From: Tamarix chinensis
Lineage: Eukaryota > Streptophyta > Magnoliopsida > Caryophyllales > Tamaricaceae
Length of the DNA stretch: 64,000 nucleotides
Direction of reading: 5' to 3'
Assembly (NCBI GenBank): GCA_030549775.1
Contig: CM060173.1
Coordinates: 42,252,110-42,316,109, forward strand
Position numbers and translations under genes: made by a program. Of the stretch, positions 9,936-21,799 are shown piece after piece (the stretch's first letter is position 1; each line of letters starts with the position of its first letter). The notes under the pieces are model-generated. The model saw only the letters and a program-made list of their open reading frames with translations, searched no databases and was not told the DNA's origin.

Positions 9936-11633
9936 TGATGAGTTCATATTTTGACACATTTTATACCCTTATAATCTTAGTTTTTGGTAGTTTATTTAAC
10001 TAATATAAGGGAATAATTATTGTTTTATGCTTAAGTGATAAAATTTGCATAAATATTATTATTTGAGCTAAAATGATATAAATTAAGTAAATTTAGAATA
10101 AAATATTATTTATTAATAATTATTGAATTTTATTTTGCAGGTATTATTATTTTTAAATAAAAGAAAAAAAAAGAAGTCGACGTTTGGACCAACGGCCAAA
10201 GGCCGAAGGCCCAAACGCCACAAAAAACAAAAAAACAACGAAACCAAGAACGCAGCGCACGGGACGATGAAGAAAAGTCAGCCGTAAGGGCTGACGTGGA
10301 AAGACAACAAAAATTATAAAAAGCACAAGCGTCAGCAGGTCGAAGAGGAGAGCCGCGGAGCTAGAGAGTGGGCGGTCGAGAGCCTTCACAGGCTCGGAAG
10401 TGTGCGGCAGAGAAGGGCGCGTCTGGAGGAGAGCCTTCACAGGCTCGGAAGACGCAGGGACACGCACGCAGAACAGCCAGGAGGGTGGCACGGAGTTCGA
10501 GGTAGCGGCAGCACAGCGACGCACGGAGCGAACGTCAGCCGAAGAAAGAGGAAAAAGAAAAAGAAATTGTACACAGAAATTGAGGTGCCGAGAGAGAAGA
10601 AAAATTAGAGGAAGATTTTAAAACCGGTAGAATTTATTACAGATAAAATTAATTTTTATCTGAATAAATTCTTGATCTTTTATCAAAAATTAATTCCGGT
10701 TATTTCTTTCTCTTATTTTTAATTTATATTTTAGATATATATTTCTATGTAATTAATTATTTAATTATGAGCGGCTGATTATTTATTGTTAGGGAATGAA
10801 TTGAAACCCTGGATTAGAATTTGAATTATAATTTTATTTTCTTTGTTTCGTGAGAATGTTTCTTGACTCTATATTAATTGCTATTGTTTATATGTATAAT
10901 TCTGTCAAGTATAGTTTATGTGGTGCATGCCTTGTTCTGGTACCTCATAAGTGACAGTATGTAGGATTAATTGCTTGCTAGGTGGCCATCTAAATATACT
11001 AGAATTTATATGTATAAATTGCAGCTAGGTTAGATAACAATTCACCTAATCGTTTTGTGATTCTAACCGAAGTAGTAAAACTTTTCGATACGTGTGGGTC
11101 AAGGGAAGGAAATACAGCTAGACATGCTTTTTGTACTAGTTTGGGTACTTAGATTGACAGCCTTCCACTTACACTTAATGCATTAAATCTAGTTAAATAT
11201 AGGAGCCGCTTGTTGCTGCTATACTGCTAGTATTTAATAGGGTTAATATTGGCGCTTTGTCGTATTAATTAATTAAGGGAAGTAATATAAGGTGTATAGA
11301 CCTGCTTTTGGTGTACAACTTGGTCGATCTCTTTCTCACGATTAAAAGATGACTTAGAAATAAATATTATATTACAACCTAATCTAGTGGTGGATTTTTA
11401 TTTCCCTAACATATTTCTCATATCTGCGGTTTCCTATCATTTTCATTATTATCGTTATTAGCTTACTTTATTTTATTTACTCCTTATTAATTTTTAACCC
11501 CTATTAGTATTTTTCCAAGCTAGTTAATTAGAGGTGAGCCCTCTCAATCCCCCGCCTAGAACGATACCCTATTTACCAGTGCTACAATTGACAACAAGAG
11601 GGTTTAAATTGCGTGCCGGCTACGGTCACACCA
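9936..11633 (+). repeat. 3' LTR of the nonautonomous element (1698 bp)
   Basis: Starts TGATGAGTTC and ends CGGTCACACCA, then the duplication TGTAG. Nearly identical to the 5' LTR where both exist, including the GC-rich patch (about 10174-10620), TATA box (10315-10322) and hairpins. It lacks the 893-bp block and about 55 bp near 11515, where ATTTTTC joins directly to CAAGC. These look like deletions at short direct repeats. Confidence 0.92.
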
Positions 11634-12756
11634 TGTAGCTTTGCTTGCAAGGATCTAAGGTATGGTTAACATGATCTGTGTTATGTGAAATATGTGTGAT
11701 ATAACTTGCTATGGATGTCATGTTCTTATGTATAGTTGAGATGTTATAACATATATGCTTAGATGCCTTAGGTGGGTTTTGAGTGGTTATCGGGGATTAA
11801 AGAAAATAAAGGGGGTGGAGTGAGTGAGGAGAATTGGGTAGAATGCCCTAAGTGTATTATGGAACATGGTAGAGAAAATAAAAGGAGAAAATATTAAAAT
11901 GAAGGGTTAGGGTAAAATCTTACATGGGGAGTGTGAGTTTGGCATGGGGTGTAAGAGCTTTGCATGGGGAAAATATTTACGTGGGAAAATCTAGTTTGAG
12001 GGTTGTCCATGGGGAGACAAGTGTGTTTTAGGTGGTTGGTGTACTTGGGAAGGATTTAGTATGTGAGTTGATGGAAAGGTTTATGGGGGTATAAACTAGG
12101 ATTTTGGGGGAAACCCTAAGGATAGGGGTATTGTGGGGAAAGGTTGAGGAGGTTGGTTGGGTATTGGTGTTGTGATGAAGGATGTGTCACATAGAGGGTG
12201 TGAGTCAAGTCAAATGGAGGGTAGAGTTGTGTAGGACAAGAGGGTGTGGATGAAAAAGAAACATATTAGGGTGTTCGGGGGTGACCAACTAGGGTATCAT
12301 TATCACATGTGGGAGTTGAGGATTTGGGTTTTAAGGTTTGGAGTGGGTTGAGTATGGTGATGGTATTGGAATTAAGGGGGAATGTGGGTTGAGTAAGAAG
12401 AAGAGAGGCTAGGACCACATAGCTTGATTAGGGTTTCAAGGGAAAACCTTAGTAGGCGATGGTGAGAATAGGTGGAGAAATGGGGAATTGGGCCTTGATC
12501 CATAGATGTGGGTGGTTCTAAATTTGTTGTGAGTATGGTGAAAGGTGTATGGGGGTCCTGAAGTCATGGAGGATATAGATGTCCCAAGTTAAGGGACACG
12601 ATATTTCAAGGAGTCTGGATTGGTGGAGTGTCAATGAGTCAGGAGAACCCATTAGGGTGCCATGCGTAGATGGGGTTACTTGTTGAATAAGACATGAATA
12701 AAATACTAATCACTTAAAGTAGCAGATCATTGAGTCGGGCCCAGACTTAAGATGTT

Positions 12757-13137
12757 TACTGCTGTTCCACCGGCTAAAATCGTGGCTAGGAGAATATTGC
12801 CCTATATACCATTCCACCAGCTATAATCGTGGCCAGGGGCATTTTACACTAGAGTAGTATTCCCATTTCACTAATGATATAGTGAGGGTTCTATAATCAA
12901 TAAGTTAAACTATTGGATGATAATAAATTATGAAAAAGACATTAATTACTTATTATGAAACACCACATTGGTCAGGACTAGACTTAGGATGTCACCGCTC
13001 CATAAGCTATAATAGTGGCCAGCAGCATCTTGCCCTAGAGATGTTCATGAATATCCTTCCACTAGCTATAATAGTGGCTAGGCGCGCTCTACCTTGGAGT
13101 AATTATTTCTGATCCACTAGCCATAATAGTGGGTCAT
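12757..13137 (+). repeat. CCAC...GTGG inverted-repeat array in LTR B0
   Basis: Several units of the form CCACCGGCTAAAATCGTGG or CCACTAGCTATAATAGTGG, spaced about 50-140 bp apart and separated by a GCATTTTGCCCT-like sequence. Each unit can pair CCAC with GTGG. Equivalent arrays lie near the 3' end of all B LTRs in the window. Confidence 0.75.
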
Positions 13138-13273
13138 CCTTACGGTGATATAATTTAAGAGATGTGTAAAGATGGTACTAAAGGCTTAAAATCTGATAGT
13201 GGTGATTAATCTAATAAACTTGCTAAATATGTTATCTAAGATTTTGTGATGTACCCTATCTTAGCTATATGGT

Positions 13274-13307
13274 TACCTTACTCAGTAGGTAGTATACTGA
13301 TCACCCC
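13274..13307 (+). promoter_or_regulatory. Conserved inverted-repeat box, copy in B0
   Basis: TACCTTACTCAGTA, short spacer, TATACTGATCACC. TCAGTA and TACTGA are inverted. It lies about 470 bp before the LTR end. Counterparts in all three LTR families lie at a similar distance from their ends. Function unknown. Confidence 0.6.
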
Positions 13308-14417
13308 TATCATGGGTGTCGTTCATTCCAATGAACAGTGACCCCTCATGAGTTTGTAGAGGTAAGTGATGAGGCCCTTGAGCATTTTGATGTCTACGAT
13401 GAGCTGGTCAGGGCAGAGTGACATTTTGATGTAGCGGGGATGGGGCTAAAGAGGGTGTTCTTTGGACTATTTACCTTTTTATGTTTCCATTATTTTATTC
13501 CCCCATAACATGATGTTATCTTGTATTTCATTTCACTCATGTATTAACCTTGACTTTTGTGCACTCTGGTTTATATATTTAATGTTAAGCTGCTTATATT
13601 TTTAATCATCTCCTATTATTGTTCCTTGTATCTTTTAGCCTTATGTTTAGTATGAGACTCGTCAGGGGTCAATCTTGTACTAATCAAGATGGTAGCACCC
13701 CCTCCATTTTAGTGTATGATTTTTCTTAACAAATGAAAATTTTCAACTGTAAATTTAGGTGGTGTTACATATATATTAGGCTTTATTAGAAATGGAATTG
13801 GAAAAGGGCATGAATATGCGAGTAAAATAATTTTTCTTAACATACCATTCAAACTAGTTCTATGAACCAATTAACTTGTCTATCATTTTCATCAAAGGTG
13901 TTGGTTAGATGGAGCTGATCAACTAATTTGTCGGGTTAAGTGATTTTTTTTACCCATGGATTTTTGTCAAAATTTTCTTCTAATGATTTAGAACCTTGGT
14001 AATCTAACCTCAGTATGTTACTTAGTAATTTTCAAACTTCTTAATCATTAACCTAGATTTAATTTTATGTTGAATGGATTTGAAAATTGGGTTTTTGTAG
14101 AAAATGGAAGGATGACCTCACTAATCTATCTTTTTCCTCTCTCCTTTATAAAGCCCTAGAATGAATAATTTATTCCATATTTCACCTACATGATTGAGGG
14201 ATTTGTTTCCTACATTGATATATCCATCTCTTTTCTACTATGTGACATTTCTCTAGAAAATGTTAGTCTACATTCTCCAAAAATCACAATTTAAGCATTA
14301 GGAAGAAAGTAGGTAATGCTTTTGATAAATCTAACCTGTATAGTCCAATTTTAGATGGTAAAATTAGGGTTTTGATCTATTGCACCTATCTCATTCATCT
14401 CTTAACCCTTTTTTGGG

Positions 14418-14425
14418 TATAAATA
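14418..14425 (+). promoter_or_regulatory. TATA box of LTR A1
   Basis: TATAAATA followed by ACCCTAATCC and a C/T-rich stretch. A2 (26025) and A3 (36325) have TATAAATA at the same relative place, about 725-780 bp from the LTR start, so this is the probable family A promoter. Confidence 0.6.
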
Positions 14426-15129
14426 ACCCTAATCCTCTTTTCCCTTTACCTCTTTTCAACTATCAAGATTAATCTATGTTTTCACACTTGTATTCCTTTT
14501 TCTTCTTCAATTCATCCATTCCCTTTATTTTGTTTTACTCTTTTAATCCTTTCTCTATCTCCCTCTTGTTTTATCCTTCAGGAAAAAAGTTAGATTTAGG
14601 AAAATTTGAGTTTGGTTTCCACCTATTTGCCTTAGAATTCTTCTTAGAGGTGGAGGCTCTAATTTTCTTTCCCCGGTTTATATCTATTGATTTCTAAGAT
14701 TTGTAAAAATATTTTTAAGTTGTATTCTCTTATTCTTAAGGTTTTTAAGAGTAGGAATATTTCAACTAAATGATTTCTTCATGTGGAATTTTTCAAAGCT
14801 TTCAAGTACATTATTGCTTTTGAAATATGGCATGAATAACATGTGGGCTAGTATGGTTGGTATTTTTTTTTTATTCATGCTTATATGACATTTTTGGTAT
14901 TTGTGTGATGCATGTTAGAAAATTTAAGAAATGTAAGGAGAAGCATGATCCCATGACATAAATGGTTGATTTTATGTCATTGTAGCATGATTAATGTATG
15001 GGCATGTGTAACCTTTGTTTTTCTATAATGGTGATACGAAGATGCTGATATGGTTGGATTTTGGAGCTTAAATTATGTTTAAATTTCTTGAAATATGTTG
15101 TTTTTGGGCTAACTAATTGATTGTGTAAG

Positions 15130-15490
15130 CTAAATTAATCAACTATTTCCTAGAACACATGGTTGGTTAGCCTAAACTTTTGATTGGTTAGTATGTGGTG
15201 ACTTTAGGTTGCTCGCTGTTTAAACCTATTGACTGGTTTGTGCTTAATCGATCTACTAGTCTTTTGAATGGTCGACTAGGTAACCCAACCCATCAAATAG
15301 TTCTCTATTGATAATTTATGGTGAACTTTGGTTAAACCCACTAATTAGAGTGTAACAATCAATCAAATGGCCTTAGAACAATCAACTGGTTTGATCGATC
15401 AATCAATTGTTTTAGTAAAGAACTCTAAGGTTTAGCAAAGCCAAATTGGTCAACTAGATTGTAGAAACTAATTGATTGATTCAGCTAGAT
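15130..15490 (+). repeat. Degenerate ATCGACTGG-type repeats in LTR A1
   Basis: Many diverged copies of a motif near AACCAATCGACTGGTTTG, partly in inverted relation (CCAATC with GATTGG). Matching clusters lie in A2 (about 26700-26960), A3 (about 36965-37245) and, in reverse, D (about 62430-62790). A smaller cluster lies near the LTR start in A2 (25420-25550) and A3 (35700-35850). Confidence 0.65.
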
Positions 15491-16579
15491 AGTGTTCTTT
15501 CTTAGCTTCTTTTTACCTTGGTATGTTTTTAGTTTTGGTACTATGCTATAGCATGATTCTTTACTCACACATATAGGCATCAATTAACTAATCTATTGGA
15601 TGGATTAATTGGATTATAAGTTATGGCATTGTTAATAAGTACCTTTGGAAGGTCTAAATGGGAAATTTGGAACAGGTATGCTATGATACTACTATCAAAT
15701 GACATATTCCAAATTATAGGCATAAATGGATTAACCTAATGAATGGTTTTAACTTATAAAAGTGTTAAATGGAATTTTCATCACATGATTTGGATGGTAA
15801 TAATGGTTATGTTGGAATGGTTATGATGATTCTTCTTTAGTTTTTATGTTCGCCTTATGTGATAACATAACCTTAGTGAATAATACACTAATTATTTAAA
15901 GTGAAATATAACCGAGTAATATATAAGTCTATATTACCCAATCCTCAATCAGCTATCGAGAGTTAGTCTACCTTTGGGTAGGATCCTAGTAGATCTTGGT
16001 GTCTTACCTACTCTAGACATCGATGATGTATTGGGGGATATTGATACTAAAAGTTCTAGTCACCTAACTAGTTTATTAGCTTCAGCCAAGACTTTATGTC
16101 TATTGGTAGTTACTTGGCTTCGACTGTACTTTATGTCCATTGGTTGTTACTTAGCTTTATCTATACTTTTTGTCCTCTAGTTTAGATAGGCTTCCATGGT
16201 ATTATGAGACCATGGGGTGGTAATTCATCCTATTACTTAAAAGGGAATAATGAATTATGAACAAATAACTTGATAGACTATGTAAAATTGGAATATGGAT
16301 ATAAAAGGGTGGTATGAGTAAATAGATCTTACTTGCATCTAATAAGTTGAATGAAACACTTGTCTTTACTTGATTAAATGTTTCTATCTATGATATCTAT
16401 ACTATTATGATCAACATGTTGAGTTATGAATTGTCTAAGTTGGCATGGCATGAAGTCTTGTCCCACTCTATAATCATGATAATGCATGTATATATTATCA
16501 TATGGTGTAAGAATGGAATGTGTTAGTATGAACTTTATACTATATCATGGTCTTGCATGTCTATGAATTTCGTTAAGGA

Positions 16580-16616
16580 GGTAACTTGACTTACTTACTA
16601 TGTAGCATACTAATGA
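16580..16616 (+). promoter_or_regulatory. Conserved inverted-repeat box, copy in A1
   Basis: GACTTACTTACTATGTAGCA followed by TACTAATGA, about 490 bp before the A1 end. It is a diverged copy of the box described at 13274-13307. The inverted arms are weaker here. Confidence 0.45.
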
Positions 16617-17103
16617 ACTCGCTTGTTTAGTCTCCTACTCAATCTCACAAGCAAAAGACCATGTGCAAGTTTTTTAAGTTAGCCAGTAGTTGGCTTACCT
16701 TATTTTGGGCTTGGGACATGAAAGTAAGAAAAGTCTATAGGTCTTGTGTAGGCCCTTCATGGACTAGGGTTTTAGGTTTTTCCATATTGTTATTTTATCC
16801 CTAATATATTATCATATTTCCAATTACTTAGTTCTATGTATTTAAGATATTTTACAAACCCATCTTGGTCTCACTTGTAAATATTATTTGTGGTATCTTA
16901 TACTATATATTTTACGCACTCTATATTTGTGTTTTGTTTTGTTAATTTTTATAGCCTTGTATTTAATATGGGAAAGAAAATGGATGCCTATTCTCTGTTA
17001 GGTGTAGTAGTAATGCCCCATTTTTCCTAGGTGTTTTGGTATTTTCCACTTCTATAATGTTTTAAAACAAAAAAAAATTATAGTAAAAAATGGGGGTGTT
17101 ACA

Positions 17104-17953
17104 CATCTAGCCTCTAATTTTGGTTTTTTCCTTGTCTCTTATGACCTTCGATTTATAGCTTTTCTGTAAAAATTATTAAGGATCTTTTGATCCATGGTGA
17201 TCTTCTGTATCTTTGATGTTCATTATTCAATTGATCTCTTATTATTTTTGTAAAATTTTGGGTTAACCTTAAACACTTGTACATTATGTGATATATGTAC
17301 TGTGTAAGTTTTCCTTAGTGGAATATGCTTTTCTTTGGCATTTTAAAAACATGATCTTGTTGAACTTATTTACACATTTTTGTAAAATGATTGGACTTAT
17401 TGATCATGTAGTAGATTGATGGCTTTTCCACTCTATATTATCATTCAAACACTATTGGGGGCGTGCATACTTAAGGTTACGATCCTTTTGGTGAGATTAC
17501 CTTAGCTAGAGTCCATTGGTAGTGAATGGGATGTCCGACTATGGTGGAATTTATAGTTTTGAGCTAAGAAGATGTTAGATTCCTCATACAAAACCACCAC
17601 CATCAGTATGCCCATTTGTAGAGGAGTGATTTGCTTAAATGATTATTATTTGTACCCTTAACTTTGTTAATTATGGTAGGAATGTTTTCCTTGTATGCCT
17701 TTGTTTTTATGCATTATTGATATTGTTTATGCCCTATGGACTTTATCCATTAATGGTATGCATGAATGTCCAAGCTTATGCCTCATATTTTAGATCCATA
17801 TGTTTATAGCCTATGTGGTTTTCCTTGATTTTACCTATTATCTTAGATGTCCTCATATGATAATTATTGAAATACATCCTAGAGATACTATAGGTTTTAT
17901 CTAATTCCTCTATGATTATTGAACCCGTATAATTCCATGTTTTTTCTAGTATT
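17104..17953 (+). mobile_element. Family C LTR (C0), second piece
   Basis: It begins with the CATCT duplication made by A1 and aligns by eye with C1 from about 29100 onward (ATTATGTG, TTTCCTTNGTGGAA, later the TTGCATTATT region). It ends at the AGTAT duplicated by C1 insertion and resumes at 30530. No gene is seen. Confidence 0.65.
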
Positions 17954-19094
17954 GTAATACCCCATTTTTCAAAACCCTTGCATGTTAAGGATCTTTTTTA
18001 TTTTTAAAAAATAAAATTTTATTATTTTGAATATTTTATTACATCATTTTTCAAATTATAAACCCTATTTTTGTTTTTGAAACAATTCATTTTAGTCGCT
18101 CAACCCTTTATAAAAAATTATCCCTTTTGAGATCTTCTAAGCCATTTTAGGCTATCATACTCCAAAATTCTAATTCTACCATTTTTGGAACTCTTGAATT
18201 GTTCTAATTCTTTTAGGTTATTTCAAAATATCAAACTGAGTTGTTGGTAAAAAGGAACTATTCATTGTATATGTGTGCCTTAAACATGTTTTAAGCCCCA
18301 AAATGACTTATTTAGCAATCAAAAATTTGAAAAACTTTAGGGATCAATATATTTTAGTTGATTTGAGCTTATAATTATTTTTGGACGTAATAAGTCATGA
18401 AATGTGAATTTTCTTCCTTCCTCTAAACTTTATTTAACCTTGTGTGGATTGATTCCAACCTTTCATTATTGATTAGGATGGTTTACAGTGACTCTTTTAT
18501 GCCAATAATTTCATGTCCTTGCTTCCCCTTTTGTAATTATCAAGTTGATTTTTGTATTCACACTCAAAATTATAATATTAACCTTAAGTTAGCATATCCT
18601 TCTTCTTTATTGCTCCTTGACCTAAATGTCTCTCTTTCTAACCATTTGATATACCTTATTACAATCTGATCAAGAGCTCACAAACATGAACACCAACCAA
18701 GCCTCTCTTGTTTGTTATTTTGGTGGAATTCCCATTTTACCCCTACAAAGACTTAATGATTAACTCTTATACATTTATTCTTTTCTCTCTTCCCTTTTCC
18801 AATGTGATTTCTCTCTTCTTCCTCATGATTTTGTATGCCACCCTCTCCATCCTTGATTTTTTTGGCTCAAAAATATCTTATCCTATGAAGTCACCTAAAT
18901 AGCCCCAAAACACTTTACTAATATACCCTTAAAATATCTTCTAAGCTAATCATATGATTTTATCATTTCCTCTACCCTAAAATCTTCATTTTCAGCCTCC
19001 AAACTCTCTCTCATTCTTCTATTGACTCACAAAACCGTCCACCACCATTTGCAACCTTGAACAACCATAAAAACCACCACAAGTTAACCATTTT

Positions 19095-19352
19095 TCTTCC
19101 TCCACTTCTCTTCCTTTTTTAACATCTTCTTTCCATCTCTTTTCTCTTCTCCATTTTGTATCCCCCTCCCTCAGTTTCCACCATTGTTGAAGCTTAGTTT
19201 TACTCCAAATTCAAGATAATTATTCACCTCATTTTCCTCTTTAATTCCATGTGCTTTGATTTATCTTTTATGTGTTAATTTTGCTAATATTTTCATGGGC
19301 TTTTGTAGGCTTTTAAGGCTTGATGGAAGAGTAGATTCCTTTCCATTTTTCT
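19095..19352 (+). repeat. Promoter-like segment of C1, tandemly duplicated
   Basis: About 19150-19335 (from CTCAGTTTCCACCATTGTTG to the TTGATGGAAGAG motif) is repeated at about 24350-24500, after B2 is removed. C0 has only one copy (about 690-870). The simplest reading is a tandem duplication of about 260 bp inside C1, later split by B2. Confidence 0.55.
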
Positions 19353-19903
19353 TCCTCCACTTTTTTTTCCTGTTTTTATCTCTTTTTTTTCATTTTTTCT
19401 TTATTTTTATCCACTACATGTTGTGGCCTCATGTAACACCCCCAAAATTTTCTTTATTATAGTTGTAATTTTTTTGTCTATAAAATCATACACCACAAGG
19501 GAGTGTTATCGACGTGATCAGTATAAGTCTGGCTCTCGGCTGGCTTAATACTAACAACTAGACTAATAGGATAAACCTAAATGTAATACCATAGCAGAAA
19601 TATTTGATAACATGAAAGAGTTAAATGTTGTCATATGGAAATATTATAACATAAGAGAGAGAAGTGTCAATACGGGGAAGTACTAGAAATGCATAATATG
19701 GTTTCACTACTAGAAAACATAAAATAATATTGGTAGGAAAATAAGTCTGGGATGTACTCTCTTCAGCACCAACATGGAATACCATAGCATCACTTTGCCC
19801 TGACCAGGTCATCATATGCAGCAAAGTCCTCTATAGCGTCATCACATACCTGTACACACTCGGGAGGGGCCACTGCCTGTGGGAATGTGTAGCACCCATA
19901 AAA

Positions 19904-19939
19904 GGGGTGATCAGTACACTATGTACTGAGTAAGGTAAC
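19904..19939 (-). promoter_or_regulatory. Conserved inverted-repeat box, copy in B2
   Basis: The + strand reads GGTGATCAGTACACTATGTA then CTGAGTAAGGTAAC, the reverse complement of the box at 13274. It lies about 470 bp from the LTR end on the minus strand. An acceptor-like ACAGGT (minus) follows near 19850. Confidence 0.6.
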
Positions 19940-20082
19940 AACACAGTTAAGTTAGATCATAGCAATGCATGATACAGATGTAATGCACACAATAGATTAT
20001 GATAGATTCTTGGCACCTATCGAGGCTTAATTCCATTAGTGTAAATTTAAACACCTCTCGAATTATAGCTACATGGGTTCAA

Positions 20083-20600
20083 GGACCCCACTATTGTGAC
20101 TGGTGGACCGGTAACTATAAAATTCATGGTAGAACGCTCTTGACCACTATTATAAATGGTAAACCGATAAATCTAATACAATTTAGGGCAAAACACTCCT
20201 GACCATTATTATAATTGATGAACTGGTAAATATACTACATTCCAGGGCAAAACGCTCCTGACCACTATTATAACTAGTGGATCGGTAAATATCCTATGCA
20301 TGGTCCCAACCTATGTAGTGTTTCATTGTAAGTGATTAGTGTCTTTTCCATATATTAATATCATTAAAGTATTTAATTATTTGAGCTTGGGACCCCCATT
20401 ATTCTCACCGGTGGACCTATACTAGAAAATCTAAGGTAAAACACTCCTAACCATTGTTGTAGGTTGTGTACCGGAAAATATAATATGCTCTAGGAAAAAA
20501 TGCTCCTGACCATTGTTATAGCTAGTGGACTATTAAATATACTAAAATCTAAGGCAAAACGCTTTTGACCACTATTATAACCAGTGGACTGGTAAATATC
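20083..20600 (-). repeat. CCAC...GTGG inverted-repeat array in B2
   Basis: Repeated units such as CCACTATTATAACCAGTGG, each followed by an ACTGGTAAATAT-like stretch and a GGGCAAAACGCTCCTGACC link. Two sub-arrays are separated by about 130 bp. Same arrangement as in B4. Confidence 0.75.
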
Positions 20601-21799
20601 ATACACACGGGCTTAGCTCAATGATCTTCTACTTTAAGTGATTAGTGTCTTATTTGTTAAGATATCACACTCATCCATGCACGAACCATGTAAAACTCTT
20701 AACCTACTACCACCCCAAAAAATCCTAACCTCATAGAAACCCTAATTCCCTAACCTGAGATATCCACACACCCCAATGATCCCTAGAACCCTTAACTTTA
20801 TCCAACAACCAAACATGCCCTTAGAACCCTTATGCTCATGGGTCATAGCCCACTCCCCTTTTCCCCCACTTATGATAACCATAGCCCTCTAGGGTTTCCC
20901 CTTCGAAACCCAAATTTTGATTTATGTGGTTCTAACCTCTCCTCCTCTTCTTATTTATCCCTAAGCTCCTATGATAAAGTATAAGTTACCTTGCTCGCCC
21001 TTAATTCAAATTCTTGCAGTCCAACTCCCTCAACCCCTACATGCAATAATAACCTCCTAAATGTTCACCCCCAAAGACCCTAATCTCCCATTTTTGTTTA
21101 TAACTTTTTCTTACACAAATCCACTTTCCATTTGAGTGGACCCATGTCCTTCATATGGTATACCTCTTATTATAACCCCAGGGTACAACCCAGCTCTCTC
21201 AACTCCTCCCCATGATAATAACTTATCTTTAAGGTTGACCCTTAAAACCCTAATTTGTGCTCCCATGCACTTTCCCATGTTCCCACATACCAAAACTCCC
21301 CTATGTCCAGCAACCTCAAAACAAGGTCTCACTAGTTTAGTCTTGCCTCCATGCAAGGTCCACTCTCCCCATACAAAATTTTACCCTAACCCCTCTTTCC
21401 ATCAATACCCCTTTTCATTACTCCACATTTTCCCAAGGAGTTAGAAAACTTCCCTCTTAAAATTTTACTTATACTATCCCTCATTATTTTATTCCATTAC
21501 CTTGACTACCCAAACCCCGCCTAAGACTCCTTGGCTTAAATATAACATTTTTCATAAGACAGTTAAGACCTATATCATCACATGATAAAACTTTGCAAAC
21601 ACATATAAAATCAAGTAGTGAAGGTCACACACATTATTACCTTAGGTCCTTATAAGCCAAGCTGCACAACAAACTTAGATCGCATACACATATACACACA
21701 TTTAATATAAGTACGCATATTCCGCAACTAAGGCACCCATGAACAACCCTAACTATAATCGTATCCTTACCTAAATGGCTTTGGTCTTGAAGTAATGAG

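Larger units (their letters stand above)
3823..11633 (+). mobile_element. Nonautonomous LTR retrotransposon with tRNA-Asp type PBS
   Basis: A complete element with TG...CA LTRs (3823-6468 and 9936-11633) and a perfect 5-bp duplication TGTAG at 3818-3822 and 11634-11638. A primer-binding site matching tRNA-Asp starts 6 bp inside the 5' LTR, and a GTGTGGGGGTG motif ends directly against the 3' LTR at 9935. The internal region (3467 bp) has one 434-codon frame and no protease, reverse transcriptase, RNase H or integrase, so it must depend on enzymes from another element. The tRNA-Asp PBS and the GAGGACAA...GTGTGGGGG motif resemble plant Ty3/gypsy elements of the Athila/Tat group; this placement is inference from motifs. 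Apart from two length differences the LTRs are nearly identical, so insertion looks recent compared with its hosts. Confidence 0.9.
2200..13769 (+). mobile_element. Solo LTR B0 (family B), containing a nonautonomous element
   Basis: It starts AGTAATACTCC at 2200 (expected TGTAATACYCC, first base changed) and ends GGTGTTACA at 13769. A perfect 5-bp duplication TATAT flanks it at 2195-2199 and 13770-13774, inside A1. Its own parts are 2200-3822 and 11639-13769, about 3.75 kb. The order matches other B LTRs: AT-rich start with ATT microsatellite, pyrimidine-rich block with TATAAATA at 2931, donor-like AGGTAAGG at 3711, the CCAC...GTGG array at about 12757-13137, the inverted-repeat box at 13274, then the end. 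No coding region remains. Confidence 0.82.
2118..17103 (+). mobile_element. Solo LTR A1 (family A), containing B0
   Basis: It starts TGTAATTTTG at 2118 and ends GGGGTGTTACA at 17103, flanked by a perfect 5-bp duplication CATCT (2113-2117 and 17104-17108). Its own sequence is 2118-2199 plus 13775-17103, about 3.4 kb, colinear with A2 and A3. The joint is clear: GAATGATGTTTGATCATGA at 2169-2187 continues at 13775 with the TTAGG-TTTATT sequence that is uninterrupted in A3 (about 35600-35660). No internal coding region accompanies it, so it is read as a solo LTR left by recombination between two LTRs. A3 adjoins a Tekay/Del-type gag-pol, which suggests the same clade for family A. Confidence 0.82.

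Noticed and set aside
15974..16180. 68-codon frame in LTR A1
   Set aside because: It covers an LTR segment whose counterparts in A2 and A3 are shifted and interrupted.
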